From CAXXOK01 sp001604115 (GTDB taxonomy: Bacteria > Bacillota > Clostridia > Christensenellales > Aristaeellaceae): DNA of 64,000 nt. Where the stretch lies: positions 40,768-104,767 of the forward strand of contig JAYFOV010000027.1 in assembly GCA_034928535.1 (NCBI GenBank). The letters are read 5' to 3'. Shown here piece by piece: positions 38,301 through 44,115 of the stretch. A model generated the notes under the pieces. It saw only the letters and a list, made by a program, of their open reading frames with translations, was not told the DNA's origin and made no database searches. Position 1 is the first letter of the stretch. Every line of letters begins with the position of its first letter. The translations under genes and the position numbers were made by a program.

Positions 38301-39483
38301 CCTGCAAGGCAAAATCAAACTGCTGCTGGGTGTTGTCCCCCTGTGGGTCGCGGGACCACAGCACTGCGCCGCCCGCGGTGGTCAGGCTCACCGCGCCGGG
38401 AATGGGCTGCTTGACGCTCAGGCGCACCATCAGCGGGTCTGCCGTGCCCAACTCGCCCAGATCACTGCGGAAACCCACACGGTAGCTCAGCAGCGCGGCG
38501 GCTGCAAGGCCCTCGGGCACATTGGCCGGTGCGAGGTTCGCCGGCGTCACGGACAGCCATGCTCCCTCGGGCGGGAGCGCGCCGGTCACGCTGGCGCTCA
38601 GGGAAATCTGCTCATCTTCATATACATAGGTGCCGAGATTCTGACTGGGCTCCGGGCTGACTTCCGGGGTCGCTTCCGGACTGACTTCCGGACTGACTTC
38701 CGGGGTAACCTCCGGACTGGTCTCCGGAGTGTTTTCCGGGCTGGCTTCCGGGGTGAGAGTCGGCGTTTCCGGCGGTGTGTCGGTGGGCTGTGCTTCGGGT
38801 CTGCCGCCCAGCAGCAGGGCATCACCATCCGTCAAGGTTACATCGGCATACCATGCCTGCTGATCCGCCATCACGGGGGCTTCGCCGCTCAGCGCGGCGG
38901 TTTCTCCATGCAACAGGACGGACATCGCGCGCACGGGCACAAAACCGCCCAGCGCAGCCGTCATGCGCACCACAAGCCCGCTGGGGGCGGGCACGGCGCT
39001 GCCATCCTTGGTAAAGCGAAGCTGGTACAGGGCAAGCGGCGCTTGCGCGGCCGCCCCGTCCGCGGCGTAACGCGCCCCATAGGCCGCCTGCGCAGCGGCC
39101 AGGGCAGCGGCATCCGTGAGCGGCTGCACGGCAAAGCTGGCGCCCTGCAGCGGCGAATCCGCCGCGGGCAGCACGCTGAAGGCGATGCCGTCGGCCACAG
39201 CCGTCAGCGTACCTTCGGGCACAGGCGTGGGCTCCGGCGAGGGCGAAACGCTTTGCGCCGGGGTTTCAGCAGGCGCGGCGCTCTCCGCCCCGGTGGGCGC
39301 GGGGGTCGCGGTGGGCAGCGGCGTTGCTGTGGGATCCAGCAGCACCCAGCCATCCGCAACATAATACTCCGTGCCTTGCGCCACGGCGGGTGCGGACACG
39401 CCGCCCAGGAGCAAGATCACCCCCATCAGGATGGATGTGATTGCCTTTGCACTTTGGTGAAGCCTCGCTTTGGCGTTTCTCAT
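23326..39483 (-). CDS. Giant Cna-B/SpaA-repeat cell-wall-anchored adhesin (5385 residues)
   Basis: Order: signal peptide (about 1-36), Pro/Thr-rich linkers, repeated small beta domains (about 300-830), a probable adhesive domain resembling the choice-of-anchor A type (about 850-1160: RVLGLAGNFHLVAFN, NGNVLARKVY), twelve or so Cna-B domains of the KxWxD type (about 1160-2400), about 25 SpaA-like prealbumin domains (LTETTAPxGY, GAxLTLT) and a sorting signal VPKTG (genomic 23446-23460) with membrane helix and RRKRR tail. In such domains an isopeptide bond between Lys and Asn/Asp, helped by Glu, gives rigid stalks. The product is exported and attached to peptidoglycan by a sortase, probably the fused enzyme encoded next. 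It has no frameshift. Long antisense frames opposite it are shadows. Confidence 0.93.
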   Translation of the reverse strand: MRNAKARLHQSAKAITSILMGVILLLGGVSAPAVAQGTEYYVADGWVLLDPTATPLPTATPAPTGAESAAPAETPAQSVSPSPEPTPVPEGTLTAVADGIAFSVLPAADSPLQGASFAVQPLTDAAALAAAQAAYGARYAADGAAAQAPLALYQLRFTKDGSAVPAPSGLVVRMTAALGGFVPVRAMSVLLHGETAALSGEAPVMADQQAWYADVTLTDGDALLLGGRPEAQPTDTPPETPTLTPEASPENTPETSPEVTPEVSPEVSPEATPEVSPEPSQNLGTYVYEDEQISLSASVTGALPPEGAWLSVTPANLAPANVPEGLAAAALLSYRVGFRSDLGELGTADPLMVRLSVKQPIPGAVSLTTAGGAVLWSRDPQGDNTQQQFDFALQVGDSVVLTGIEQPSTPTPAEPQAGTVLTFENDQYLLTAALDSGEAFPVGAVLTAEFAPAEWAAHEAALTALGLTAEQLHALVDVRAAITADGLPVSLADATLTCTLLRKGAADGAELAAILTDGLATPADGMLQTEEGALLTLRQAGLPAVTLAWYAAPAATPAPLAYTYENDAYRLSVTLPPDVSLPEGTALTAAIVPGAWDGFRAALQAAGYDQTRVTQLLTASATLTLAGEPVDVAGVPLSYALLLKGAACDGMLASLIRDAALTPATLTQTEEGALIRFDAADLPPFGLAVTLPGRTVFTYEDDALYAVATLSDAGAIPEGASLIVTPVPIDDTLKPYTDMIGQSTAQPEAPQADATAAPLMGYTFTAYDVRFVLDGQELEPASGTVAVSITNKADAALPTGDDVRVLHLSEAGDGLTPEELPATVTTEGGQSVLQFETGSFSIILVANGFTLQPPLTYDLIDQASETFVNSSFYNDNRVLGLAGNFHLVAFNTAYLNTHTNGNVLARKVYASSNFGTNNIPSEVSYIQNYAQVNSTSASSSAHTLVIGSVNTVGLTDGGSSFTINDTKIGKPNNLLQDANTATLGYVDFAAVASEVGGIQSLLASYGNGNLTKNWDDMNNRMLTMVTPGGLGVYNTTAAEMTSISSQPLKLMGLSSSGNGSIILNVDMSGATSVTMPHLYVYVDGTQVSTNETATFTSCRVLVNFINASGKTIDMKLANASVLAPGATVNLNQNLNGTVVADTIYVKAESHRDDYIGKLTDNVTVQKIWQNSDGTAMSPVPAGYEAVVQLYSRKNNNGHEAAYGAAVTLNSANGFKNTWSGLDKNAYTYFVKEVSVNGAAATTTTTSGTAGAFTISYQNNAGITGGVIRVTNQKQPTTSLSVTKSWKDTDGTTAYTGTKPAVTVQLRQGSTAYGAPVTLNSANGYTYTFADLPKYSSGTTPYTYSVEETVTPQGFTLVGVTYNAERTAATITNKRTATSITVQKVWNDGAAIHPPVTLQLTRGGTPVAGKTVTLDGTETPAWSYTFTGLPAGEYTTATTYTAYTYGVTETVTPTGYTKSESGLSVTNTPETVSVSVTKTWAGDAGYTAYRPNSLALTLKRKLADGTTDNTFSQTVNVTAAASWSTSVTGLPKGYYTKSGSTYTFNLYTYYITEPTTPTGYTKTESGLGVTNTFDTTKVRVTKVWQDDADGNGTYETPASTPAVTVQVLSGATVVDSYTFPANATTLTWESKALPKYTQAGALISYTVTEQSVAGYALTDTAYGTYAGGKTATLTNTYQRISIPVTKTWDLSGSSETPQRPQVTYKLYAVQSPGSGDTPIATIVVPAGSAASAYNTAFANLPKYDAGGTAIPYSVTEDVSRAYTVARTGSKDTGFAFTNTLDVTSLSGRKSWIGADGSTAYTGYRPAIRINLLRNGSIYAYRDFAATASGASADYSYTFQNLPRYAPNGDAYTYAVQEPTVAGFTATVSGANVQNRLLTTSVKITKNWNNNGYAGALTRPAVTVYLLNGVDKTTPANAAASHTFQSGASSYEHTFTNLPQGYFNASGAYLPYTYTVVEGPANGYTGGAVTGSAAAGFAVTNTLDTVSVSVRKTWALAQGVTTAPAIRIDLLRGGTVIDSKTITAGAPERSDYTFTWANLPKSDPATGVDYAYTVAEAILGGAAAGFEPAITYDTATPGVIAAGIVNTQKTVSLSGEKTWLDELGNTYAAALHRPALTVTLLQNGNPMSPSRSKTFAVDAADYTYAFTGLPQYDGSGNAYQYTVQESAVAGFTAAYPAVSGTTALTANVRNQLSKTSLTVQKTWLDNGTDVTAATSQSVTVQLLRKAEGETAFASVPGKTLTLTGASSPKYSGTFSDLPAGYVDAGGAYRAYTYSVAEQTLAGYTSSVGVTDTATPGSQHVGVTNTKGRMDYRVTKLWLAADSSPMAAPSGATVTVTLWQSIAGDAPTQVAGASVTLDGTADAATAAYESAPWVATFAGLAQYTEGGQPIAYSARESAATNAGGFLSAGQSVSATQYRITNTQTIVRVRKTSAIGGSALTGAGFTIQNVTEPTESYTLTGSAVLSDWVQYGLKPDTLYRITETVTPAGYLTADPLTFRISGSDGKVYVSTDGFAAAQADNRITIQNEPIDLKVVKLDVPLRTVTQAELTGTYAGHFVTGAALGLYAADGTTLLATITPSTADGTVYDLDYTKLVKGQTYYLKETVTPAGYKTAAPLAIVVGVDANGTIYVLHDDPIPYKTILVQKTWASGSIPQDVTFDLTLAGSSTVLETVVLPANDADGRIAFPGTAAICVGGQYPMTDQQGNPLTYVITERAVPGYLVTSAMAYTTTADALLGSITNAPTVADFSKKAITGSDELPGATLTLTDVTDTAPQLVETWVSGTAPHTVTGKLVPGHTYTFAETTAPAGYAVTESITFRVKADGTLEAVGTMPGNGTVQSGGVTMLDRQLTLTISKKALGGGEELPGASLTLTDTTLNREVAAWVGGSTAKTLASTVSAAGGGTLIDGLYYTFPQGQSYPLIAGHSYRLSEQAAPAGYLLSNAITFTIAADGSITGVSANGELAGTTLTLRDEINTLLLYKTDSQTGAKLPGAVFQLYEYSATAPDHLGARVFATQTIQTDASGAYTLYGLTNGMQYVLREVAAPAGYDLAPDTVFTYRDSQQSTPTVSVTVPNTRASLRLRKADPAGQPLAGATLAIWNQSKTQKLWEGVSIAAAPGNAEGWITLQAAAGQTDAAAYLVMGGQYYLHETAAPDGYRLNPDWIAFTFTQGGATSLTVTDAPLSLTISKVDLVGGAEIPGATLTLTDDTDAGRVVETWTTAVDGSGAVQPHTVDRALLKAGHTYTLTEVTAPDGYVHAESVRFTIAPDGSVTLVGTQGEVSGTQVTMTDARTSLTLQKRGMGDAPITAGVGFSLYQSNAAGDTLAQIGAEGLTFDRLLHGQYYRLVETTVPAGYVPMAPLTFRFLYDQATGATSLNYGTRADLSVSAAGGQATLTVTDAPTLVSVTKVDENGDTLPGAVLAVYTDVAGAPGALVPGTRFTTLTDDALTPADESVHTYAGLLTQGTAYWLVEESAPAGYALAAPLAFTAGASADPVTLTLTNKPLTLRLYKLDSDALSGGSPTGNPVTGVSLTLTGPYSLGGVTEPSHVWSWVTDGSPKVLTLLDGLVPGGAYTLHEDPATVPAGYQYAADMNFTLPLHGGDATYVMVDAPTGLVSVKVTKAFDQNAAGNPLTAAELPAGVTVRLWQELPGGAPATEIAQRTLTAPDNWTYTFTGLVRADGEGTAYRYFVTEDAVPGYTLRLTSADTDPSDHFAYTLTNTAGEVSLSKRDIAGDELPGAHMQLLDSTGNTIATWVSTTEPYVVRGKLLPGETYTLKETAAPDGYLVTSAFTFTLDSNLTPTVTGTTFGGVEDGVIYMVDAATTVTISKQAVGGSAELPGARLTLTHEGASGTVTDADFISGNAPRTIERLLVGTVYTLTETTAPNGYLVAESLQFIIQADGSVLAKRAGEPDSAWQAVTANTVILKDAPTTVTLSKRAVGGGAELPGAAVTVTHAEAGSTVTDAQWISGFDDAGTRTDAPRTLTGLTAGVVYTFTETTAPYGYTVAESIQFIIRPDGSVQARRAGEPDSAWQTVNAHTVIMTDAQTRVDFSKTDITGGAELPGAALTLEDLTPVTGQPQTVWQWISGSTPHRIQGELIAGHTYRLTEITAPAGYRMAESITFTIAADGSITPTNADGTAAANGSGTVDAATQTVTMKDAPTELLLRKVDDQTPPQPVAGAVLGIYTASGADASAPGTLVTTVTTGTDGTATVTGQLSLNAWYMIAELTTPTGYHTAEVSAPFQLGSDGAYTFTMVDKRTVFYVGKQDATTGEYISGATLIIYPGQSVGGQTVPDTSRVLATVQSIAGSPVAVYGLAENTTYFLYEAVAPDGYLRNIDLYTPFTIAPGGSTVALSVDVPTSVRLNKVDAGGTRLAGAGMALVRGNGVGYDPAADVVAAFTSSATADHTVTGLAVGQLYTLLETSAPDGYVPATQGVRFRINELGFVVGEADDIATPSTVTLVSIVNQPTEVIFSKRATGAGTAELPGATLTITHSENGQPVLDDQWITGNAPHTVRGKLLADGLTEYTFTEIGAPDGYTIAGSIVFRIQPDGSVQVRQPDGSFAGLADNTVIMTDAPIRLRVAKVDAVSGAPLAGAVFKVVADVAGAPAATAVTGFEAIVSGSAPVTVSGLPAGRYWLVETLAPVGSDASGAPVHYQLAAPVPFTLTDELLAEDALVSVTVADQPTTVTVLKLDSDDLDANGTPTGNRVPGATLTLTRRSEGAVLGTHTFDGALDWVLDQGQLEAGETYLLSETLAGTPAGYRTAGTLTFTVAQDGSDRWIVVDEPIGTRSVTVNKVWNDSLTTHPAVTVQLYRSDDPTTPYRTATLTAPGFTASFSGLPTTAQDGTHYAYTLAEAPVAGYLAGVFSAPVTSADGLSDTYTLTNTPTDIYLQKLAGDTGAPLPGASLTLVRGNGVGYTPADVVESWISGSDGADAGGTPNPHRLTAKLTVGAQYTLIETAAPAGYVRAANITFTVAPNGTLSVTGTNRLSMTDRPVTVRFAKLDNLTQAYVAGAGFSVYEDAAWQANAQTAQPVLTFTSQSTPVVSTGILTAGTLYRLVETSAPSGYQISGASIQFAAPTDDTVVSVHLKNPRIYRFAKVNSQSGAAVAGATLTVLDPQGNTVIAPWVSTNAPYEFVNSDASGNPILQRGVTYRLTELAAPTGYVLNTTPVTFTLDGQGMIGGGVTVTMQNTPDNPPEDDTIDLNLRKTWVDNSNAGNTRPAAGLTVFITRQAAGSTAEENVVTLTIPARAGNTWYLSLYDLPRRNSAGQEYTYRAREQVPAGYTATYTNNGFTMVNTYPTNEESPTPTPIPTLTPTPAVTTTRIPTAVRYVDGQYVYIDEDEVPLGLVPKTGDDSDYLLWGLAIALPLLLAFGAGVIALRRKRRAAHNAGR

Positions 39484-39602
39484 GTGATCGACTCGCTTTC
39501 TGTATGATGCGATACATACGGGTGCGTCGCTGTAAACTATATGGCGTAACCGTAAAGAAACGGTCAGTTGAAAAAGGGTATACTGGTACTCACTACAACC
39601 AT

Positions 39603-39652
39603 ATTGTAGTATGCGATTTCGGACGTGTCAAATATGTAACCGATATGTAACC
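39603..39652 (-). promoter_or_regulatory. Adhesin promoter with 11-bp-spaced direct repeats
   Basis: On the minus strand TTGACA (39631-39626) and TACAAT (39608-39603) are spaced by 17 bases. Immediately upstream of the -35 box are two direct copies of ATATGTAACC (39632-39641 and 39643-39652, plus-strand reading), repeating every 11 bases, the spacing typical of OmpR/PhoB-family response-regulator sites. The start site should be near 39596, about 110 bases before the adhesin ATG. Confidence 0.75.
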
Positions 39653-40085
39653 CTTGTGAAACCTAGGTTTTCCGGCTACTTTGCCAGTGTTTGCTAATTC
39701 AATGAGAAAATAATGTAAGTACCGTGATGAAAAAAATAAAATAATAGCTAAATTTGCGAAGTATAATATGTGCATAAATCACAAATTAAAACGCTCCGCT
39801 GGAAACCAAAAACGATTGAAGCGAGTGCGCAGTTGTTACATAACCTAAGGGATGTAAAAACCGCTGTAACCGACGCGCCGAGTGCCGTAGCATCAAGGCT
39901 GCCGCAGGCACGCGATACGTCGCCAGGGCGCCGTGAGGGATACCCATCTGTTACACCGTCCATGAAAAAGCGAAACGGATTTCGTGCCCGCACCGCATGC
40001 CTCTGCAAGCGGATGGCGGGCGGCAGCGCCTGGCTGCGTGCCGTTGGCAGTTTTCTGGCACGGCTTAAGCCCAGCCGGGAAAAAC

Positions 40086-40114
40086 TTGCCGCATGGCTGG
40101 GGAGCGTGTATAAT
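40086..40114 (+). promoter_or_regulatory. Promoter of the LRR protein gene
   Basis: TTGCCG (40086-40091) and TATAAT (40109-40114) are spaced by 17 bases. Transcription would start near 40121, 70 bases before the ATG at 40191, which has a GGAGGAACGGAGGG ribosome-binding region. Confidence 0.7.
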
Positions 40115-40190
40115 TTAAGCGGTATAGTTCCCGCCAAGGCAGGCCGAGCCTGCAGCAGATCCGGCGGGGGAGGAACGGAGGGTCACGTCC

Positions 40191-41075
40191 ATGACACACC
40201 GCCGCCGAAGGTTTGCCGCGTTAGGTTTGCTGCTGCTGCTTTGCCTTGCGCCGCTTTGCACCCAAGCAGAGGCGCCCGCCCCCACCCTGAGCGGCGTGCC
40301 CGTGCCGCCGGGCGCAACGTACATTGACCTTGGCCAAACCAAGGTGACCAGCCTGAAGACCTTTGTGCAGGAGCTGGCGCAGTTCCCGCAGCTGACCCAG
40401 GTGGATATGTATGAGACCCGCGTGAGCAAGGCGCAGATGGCCATGCTCACCGAGCAGTTTCCAACGGTGCGCTTTGGGTGGCTGCTGCGCTTTGGCAGCT
40501 GGCGCGTACGCACGGACGTGACGGCTTTTTCCACCCACAACAACACGCACTCCAAAGCCTACACCACGCAGGTGTTTGAGGTGCTCAAGTACTGCCGGGA
40601 TCTGCGCGCGCTGGACCTGGGGCACAACATGGTCAATGACATCAGCTTTCTTAAGGAACTCAAGCACCTGAAAATCCTGATCCTGGCGGATAACAGCGTC
40701 AAGGACATTTCCCCTTTGGCGGAGCTGACGGAGCTGGAGTATGTGGAGATGTTCCGCAACCACATCACGGACATCACGCCCCTGGCCAGCCTGCCCAAAC
40801 TGCGGGATGTGAACCTGTGCCGCAACTTTGGCATCAAGGATGCCTCCGCGCTGCTGGCCTGCACCAAGCTGGAGCGCGTGTGGCTGGCCTATTGCGGCAT
40901 CCCGGATGCACAGCAGGCGCAGCTGCGCGCGGCCTTCCCCGGGGCGGCGTTCAACTTTACAGTGTACTCCTCCACGGCGGGCGGGTGGCGGGAGCATCCC
41001 CGCTACTTTGATGTGGTGCAGATGTTCAAAACGCGCCAGTACCAGCCATGGACAGGCGAGGCGGACGCGGTGTGA
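40191..41075 (+). CDS. Secreted leucine-rich-repeat protein
   Basis: The 294-residue product has a signal peptide (about 1-26, cleaving near CTQA-E). From about residue 128 there are four to five internalin-type 22-residue repeats: LRALDLGHNMVNDISFLKEL, LKILILADNSVKDISPLAEL, LEYVEMFRNHITDITPLASL and LRDVNLCRNFGIKDASALLA. The N-terminal part (30-127) has weaker LRR-like strands (ATYIDLGQTKVTSLKTF). LRR proteins of this form bind other proteins. No anchor (no LPxTG, no second membrane helix) is visible, so it is probably released or held by partners. A NAGPA/peptidoglycan-binding gene follows after 76 bases on the same strand. I cannot name the ligand. Confidence 0.85.
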   Translation: MTHRRRRFAALGLLLLLCLAPLCTQAEAPAPTLSGVPVPPGATYIDLGQTKVTSLKTFVQELAQFPQLTQVDMYETRVSKAQMAMLTEQFPTVRFGWLLRFGSWRVRTDVTAFSTHNNTHSKAYTTQVFEVLKYCRDLRALDLGHNMVNDISFLKELKHLKILILADNSVKDISPLAELTELEYVEMFRNHITDITPLASLPKLRDVNLCRNFGIKDASALLACTKLERVWLAYCGIPDAQQAQLRAAFPGAAFNFTVYSSTAGGWREHPRYFDVVQMFKTRQYQPWTGEADAV

Positions 41076-41151
41076 GCCGCCCTGCCGCGATGCCTGCCGG
41101 CTGCTCCGCCCTGACGGCGCACGACTGACCCATAAAGGAATGTGATTGGAT

Positions 41152-43437
41152 ATGGCAAAGCGCACGATCTGGCGCGCAGTGCTGCCGCTTTGCGCAAGCA
41201 TTGCGCTGGCCTGCGCCCCGCTGACCCCTCGCGCGGCGGCGCAGGCGATGCCCGAAACCCCGGTAGCCACGCAAGCCGCAACGGACCCCGCAGCCTACCG
41301 TACGCTGGCGCGCGGCATGGCCGGGGAGGATGTGCTGCATTTGAAGCAGCGCATGCAGGAACTGGGTTTTTTTAGTGCCGATGCGGCACTCACCGATGCC
41401 TATAACGTGACCATGGAGTATAAAGTCAAGCAATACCAGAACAAGCTGGGCGTGCAAGTGACCGGCATCGCCACGCCGGAGCTGCAGGCGATGCTTTTTT
41501 CCGAAAACGGCGGCCTGCCCACGCCCACCCCCGCGCCCACCGAACTATGGGTGGTTCTCGATGGCACGGCCTACCGCGCACTGCGCAAAAATATGGCCGG
41601 GGAGGATGTGCTGCGCCTGAAGGGGCGCATGCAGGCGCTGGGTTTTTTTAGCCCCGACGCCGTACTGACCGACGCCTATAACGTGACCATGGAATATAAG
41701 GTCAAGCAGTATCAAAACGCCCTGGGCGTAAAGGCCACGGGCATTGCCACGCCGGAGCTGCAAGCCCTGATCTTTACGCAGGATGGCGGCTTGCCCCCGC
41801 CTGAAAGCCCGGCGACGCAAACGGCGGCGGCCACCCTGCCTGCCGCGGCCGGCGCCGCCACCCCCGCGCCGCTGCAGAGCGCGCCGCAGGCTGTAGCGCC
41901 CAGCGCCACGCCCATCTCGCCGCAGAGCGAGGCTCCATCTCCCCAGCCGACTGCGCCGCCTGCGCCCAGTGCCACGCCTGCGCCGGCCGATGTATGGGAA
42001 ACCGTAGCGGGCACGGCCTACCGCTCCCTGCAAGAGAACATGGCCGGGGAGGATGTGCTCCGCCTGAAGGCACGCATGCAGGCACTGGGGCTGTTCAGCG
42101 CCACGGCGGCGCTCACGGATCGCTACAATGTGACCATGGCCAACAAAATCAAACAGTACCAGCACACGCTGGGGCTGGAGGCAACGGGCATCGCCACGCC
42201 GCAGCTGCAAGCGCTGCTCTATGCCCCCGGCGGCAGCCTGCCCACGCCCACCCCCGTGCCCACGCCGGATCGCGTGGTCATCGACGGGATCGCCTACCGC
42301 ACACTCCGCCGCAACCATAACGGGGAGGATGTGCTGCGCTTCAAGCTGCGCCTGCAGGCGCTGGGCTATTATCCGCAAAACGCGGAAATGACGGATCTGT
42401 ACAACTCCACCATGGAATATAAAGTGAAGCAATACCAAAACGATCTGGGGGTCAAGGCTACGGGCGTTGCCACGCCGGAGCTGCAGGCAGGTTCTTTGGG
42501 GGCATACGGCGGCCTTTCCACCCCGGTGCCACCTGTGATGCCCTCGCTGCCCGCGCTCACTGCCGAAGGCTTTCTGGCCGAGGCGGGCGCAGAGTATGTC
42601 TATGCCGATGTGCAGCAAGGGCTGTGGATTTACCTTTCCCCAACCCTGCGGGTGGAGGTCACGCGATACACCCGGGAGGGGATCAACCCGCTCATCTGGT
42701 TTGAAACAAGCATCCGCTTCACCCAGAGCGAGCGTTTTGCGCGCTTTGACGCACTGGAGAAGTACCAGGGGCGTTTCAATACGGAGTACCCCAACACGAT
42801 CGCCGCGCGCAATAATTTGGTGCTGGGTTTCAGCGATGATTTTTACGGCATCCGCAAGCACCGCAAAAACAAGCAGGGCGTGATCATCCGTGACGGGGCG
42901 CTGATCGCGGATGATCCATATAAGAAGAATGTGGTCACTTACCTGCCGCCGCTGGACATGATCGCGTTTTTCCCAGACGGGAGCATGCGCGCGCTGTATG
43001 GCAATGAGTATACGGCCGAGCAGCTGCTGGGCATGGGTGTGGACAATACGCTGAGCTTTGGCCCCGTGCTGCTGCGGGGCGGCGAGCTGGGGCAGCAGGT
43101 GGCCGATGGCAAATATGCCAGCAACGAGCCGCGCTGTGCGCTGGGGATGATCGCGCCCCGGCACTTCCTGCTCATGACGGTGGAAGGCCGCCACAGCGCC
43201 AGCAAGGGCACGGGGCTTGCATGGCTGGCGATGCGCATGCAGGAGCTGGGTGTGCAGGAGGCGGTGAATCTGGATGGCGGCAACACCACGGCGCTGGTTT
43301 TCCGGGGCGAGCTTCTCAACAAGATCGGCACCTATGACGGCAAAACGATCACCCTGCGGGGGGTACGCTCGGTATCCAGCATCATGGGCATTGGGCGCAA
43401 CCAAAGCCCCCTCCCGGTAGAGGACGCCCAAGAATAG
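41152..43437 (+). CDS. Secreted NAGPA-type phosphodiester glycosidase with four peptidoglycan-binding modules
   Basis: This 761-residue product has a signal peptide (about 1-30), then four PG_binding_1-like modules (about 45-110, 128-200, 280-350 and 370-445), each with AYRxLxxNMAGEDVLxLKxR and YKVKQYQNxLGVxxTGIATPEL. Pro/Ala/Thr linkers separate them. The C-terminal 270 residues are a NAGPA-type domain (family of N-acetylglucosamine-1-phosphodiester glycosidase) with EGRHSASKGTGLAW and the NLDGGNTTALVFRG motif. Members act on sugar-phosphodiester bonds, in bacteria probably on wall or polysaccharide parts. ATG 41152 follows AAAGGAA at 41134-41140; a TTG at 41146 is possible. It follows the LRR gene and may share its transcript. 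Confidence 0.87.
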   Translation: MAKRTIWRAVLPLCASIALACAPLTPRAAAQAMPETPVATQAATDPAAYRTLARGMAGEDVLHLKQRMQELGFFSADAALTDAYNVTMEYKVKQYQNKLGVQVTGIATPELQAMLFSENGGLPTPTPAPTELWVVLDGTAYRALRKNMAGEDVLRLKGRMQALGFFSPDAVLTDAYNVTMEYKVKQYQNALGVKATGIATPELQALIFTQDGGLPPPESPATQTAAATLPAAAGAATPAPLQSAPQAVAPSATPISPQSEAPSPQPTAPPAPSATPAPADVWETVAGTAYRSLQENMAGEDVLRLKARMQALGLFSATAALTDRYNVTMANKIKQYQHTLGLEATGIATPQLQALLYAPGGSLPTPTPVPTPDRVVIDGIAYRTLRRNHNGEDVLRFKLRLQALGYYPQNAEMTDLYNSTMEYKVKQYQNDLGVKATGVATPELQAGSLGAYGGLSTPVPPVMPSLPALTAEGFLAEAGAEYVYADVQQGLWIYLSPTLRVEVTRYTREGINPLIWFETSIRFTQSERFARFDALEKYQGRFNTEYPNTIAARNNLVLGFSDDFYGIRKHRKNKQGVIIRDGALIADDPYKKNVVTYLPPLDMIAFFPDGSMRALYGNEYTAEQLLGMGVDNTLSFGPVLLRGGELGQQVADGKYASNEPRCALGMIAPRHFLLMTVEGRHSASKGTGLAWLAMRMQELGVQEAVNLDGGNTTALVFRGELLNKIGTYDGKTITLRGVRSVSSIMGIGRNQSPLPVEDAQE

Positions 43438-43471
43438 CGGCCGGTGACCCTTCCCCCGCCGCAGCGGAAAG

Positions 43472-44107
43472 GGGTCAAGGGCGCAAGCCCTTGTCAGGTT
43501 TCCATAGGATGAAATCCTTTGGTGGGTATGGGCAAAGCCCACAACCCGGCGGCACAGAGATTTCGTAAGCGAGCGAACAGCCCGCAGGGCTATGAGGCGA
43601 GCGGTGGCAGACTTGTGTTGGGGTTTGCCAACGACCAAAGCGAGCCACAAAGGTGGGTCAAGGGCGTAAGCCCTTGTCAGGTTTCCAAAGGATGAAATCC
43701 TTTGGTGGGTATGGGCAAAGCCCACAACCCGGCGGCACAGAATTTTCGTAAGCGAGCGAACAGCCCGCAGGTCTATGAGGCGAGCGGTGGCAGAATTGTG
43801 TTGGGGTTTGCCAACGATTAAAGCGAGCGAGCAGCCAACATGGCTGCTCGCTCGCTTTAGTATTGATGCTGCGGCGTGGGGTTTTGGGGCGCTGTCCCAA
43901 GCCCCGCAAGGGCTTTCGCCCTTGACCCTTTTCCGCTGCGGCGGGGGTATGGCTACAGCATGCAGGTAGGTGCTGCCGCTCGCCTCATAGCCCTGCGGGC
44001 TGTTCGCTCGCTTTGGTATTGATGATGCGGCATGGGGTTTAGGGGCGCTGCCCCAAGCCCCGCAAGGGCTTTCGCCCTTGACCCCTTTTCCGCTGCGGCG
44101 GGGGAGG
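43472..44107. repeat. Tandem and inverted intergenic repeats (183-bp unit)
   Basis: A unit that starts with GGGTCAAGGGCGCAAGCCCT occurs at 43472 and again, with few changes, at 43655 (period 183 bases). It contains a perfect hairpin (CAAAGGATGAAATCCTTTG) and the phrase AAGCGAGCGAACAGCCCGCA. After a central palindrome at 43820-43858, related sequences return in inverted orientation (about 43885-43955 and 44038-44107, each with GCAAGGGCTTTCGCCCTTGA). The whole forms a large imperfect inverted structure between the convergent NAGPA and TPM genes. Related copies exist at 53399 and 61301. Frames within it (for example the 855-residue antisense frame) are not genes. Confidence 0.85.
43820..43858. 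repeat. Perfect 18-bp palindrome with 3-base loop
   Basis: AAAGCGAGCGAGCAGCCA (43820-43837) and its exact reverse complement (43841-43858) are separated by ACA. It is the centre of the inverted-repeat region. It is not followed by a T-run on either strand beyond the final TTT, so a terminator function is possible but weak. Confidence 0.8.
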
Positions 44108-44115
44108 GACATGGG

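Larger units (their letters stand above)
39484..40190. other. Divergent regulatory region, AT-rich then GC-rich, no gene
   Basis: About 700 bases separate the adhesin and the LRR gene. The adhesin half (39500-39780) is AT-rich and contains the adhesin promoter, its direct repeats and a roughly 110-base untranslated leader. The other half has a promoter for the LRR gene. Open frames across 39748-40327 lack ribosome-binding sites and protein-like composition, so I do not call a gene. Confidence 0.65.

Noticed and set aside
34948..39507. A 1519-residue plus-strand frame
   Set aside because: Same antisense shadow of the adhesin N-terminal half; no ribosome-binding site, no family.
39770..40327. 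A 185-residue frame between the adhesin and LRR genes
   Set aside because: No ribosome-binding site, overlaps the LRR promoter and start, composition unlike a protein.
41545..44112. An 855-residue minus-strand frame
   Set aside because: It runs through the NAGPA gene in antisense and the repeat region; it has no protein-like composition.
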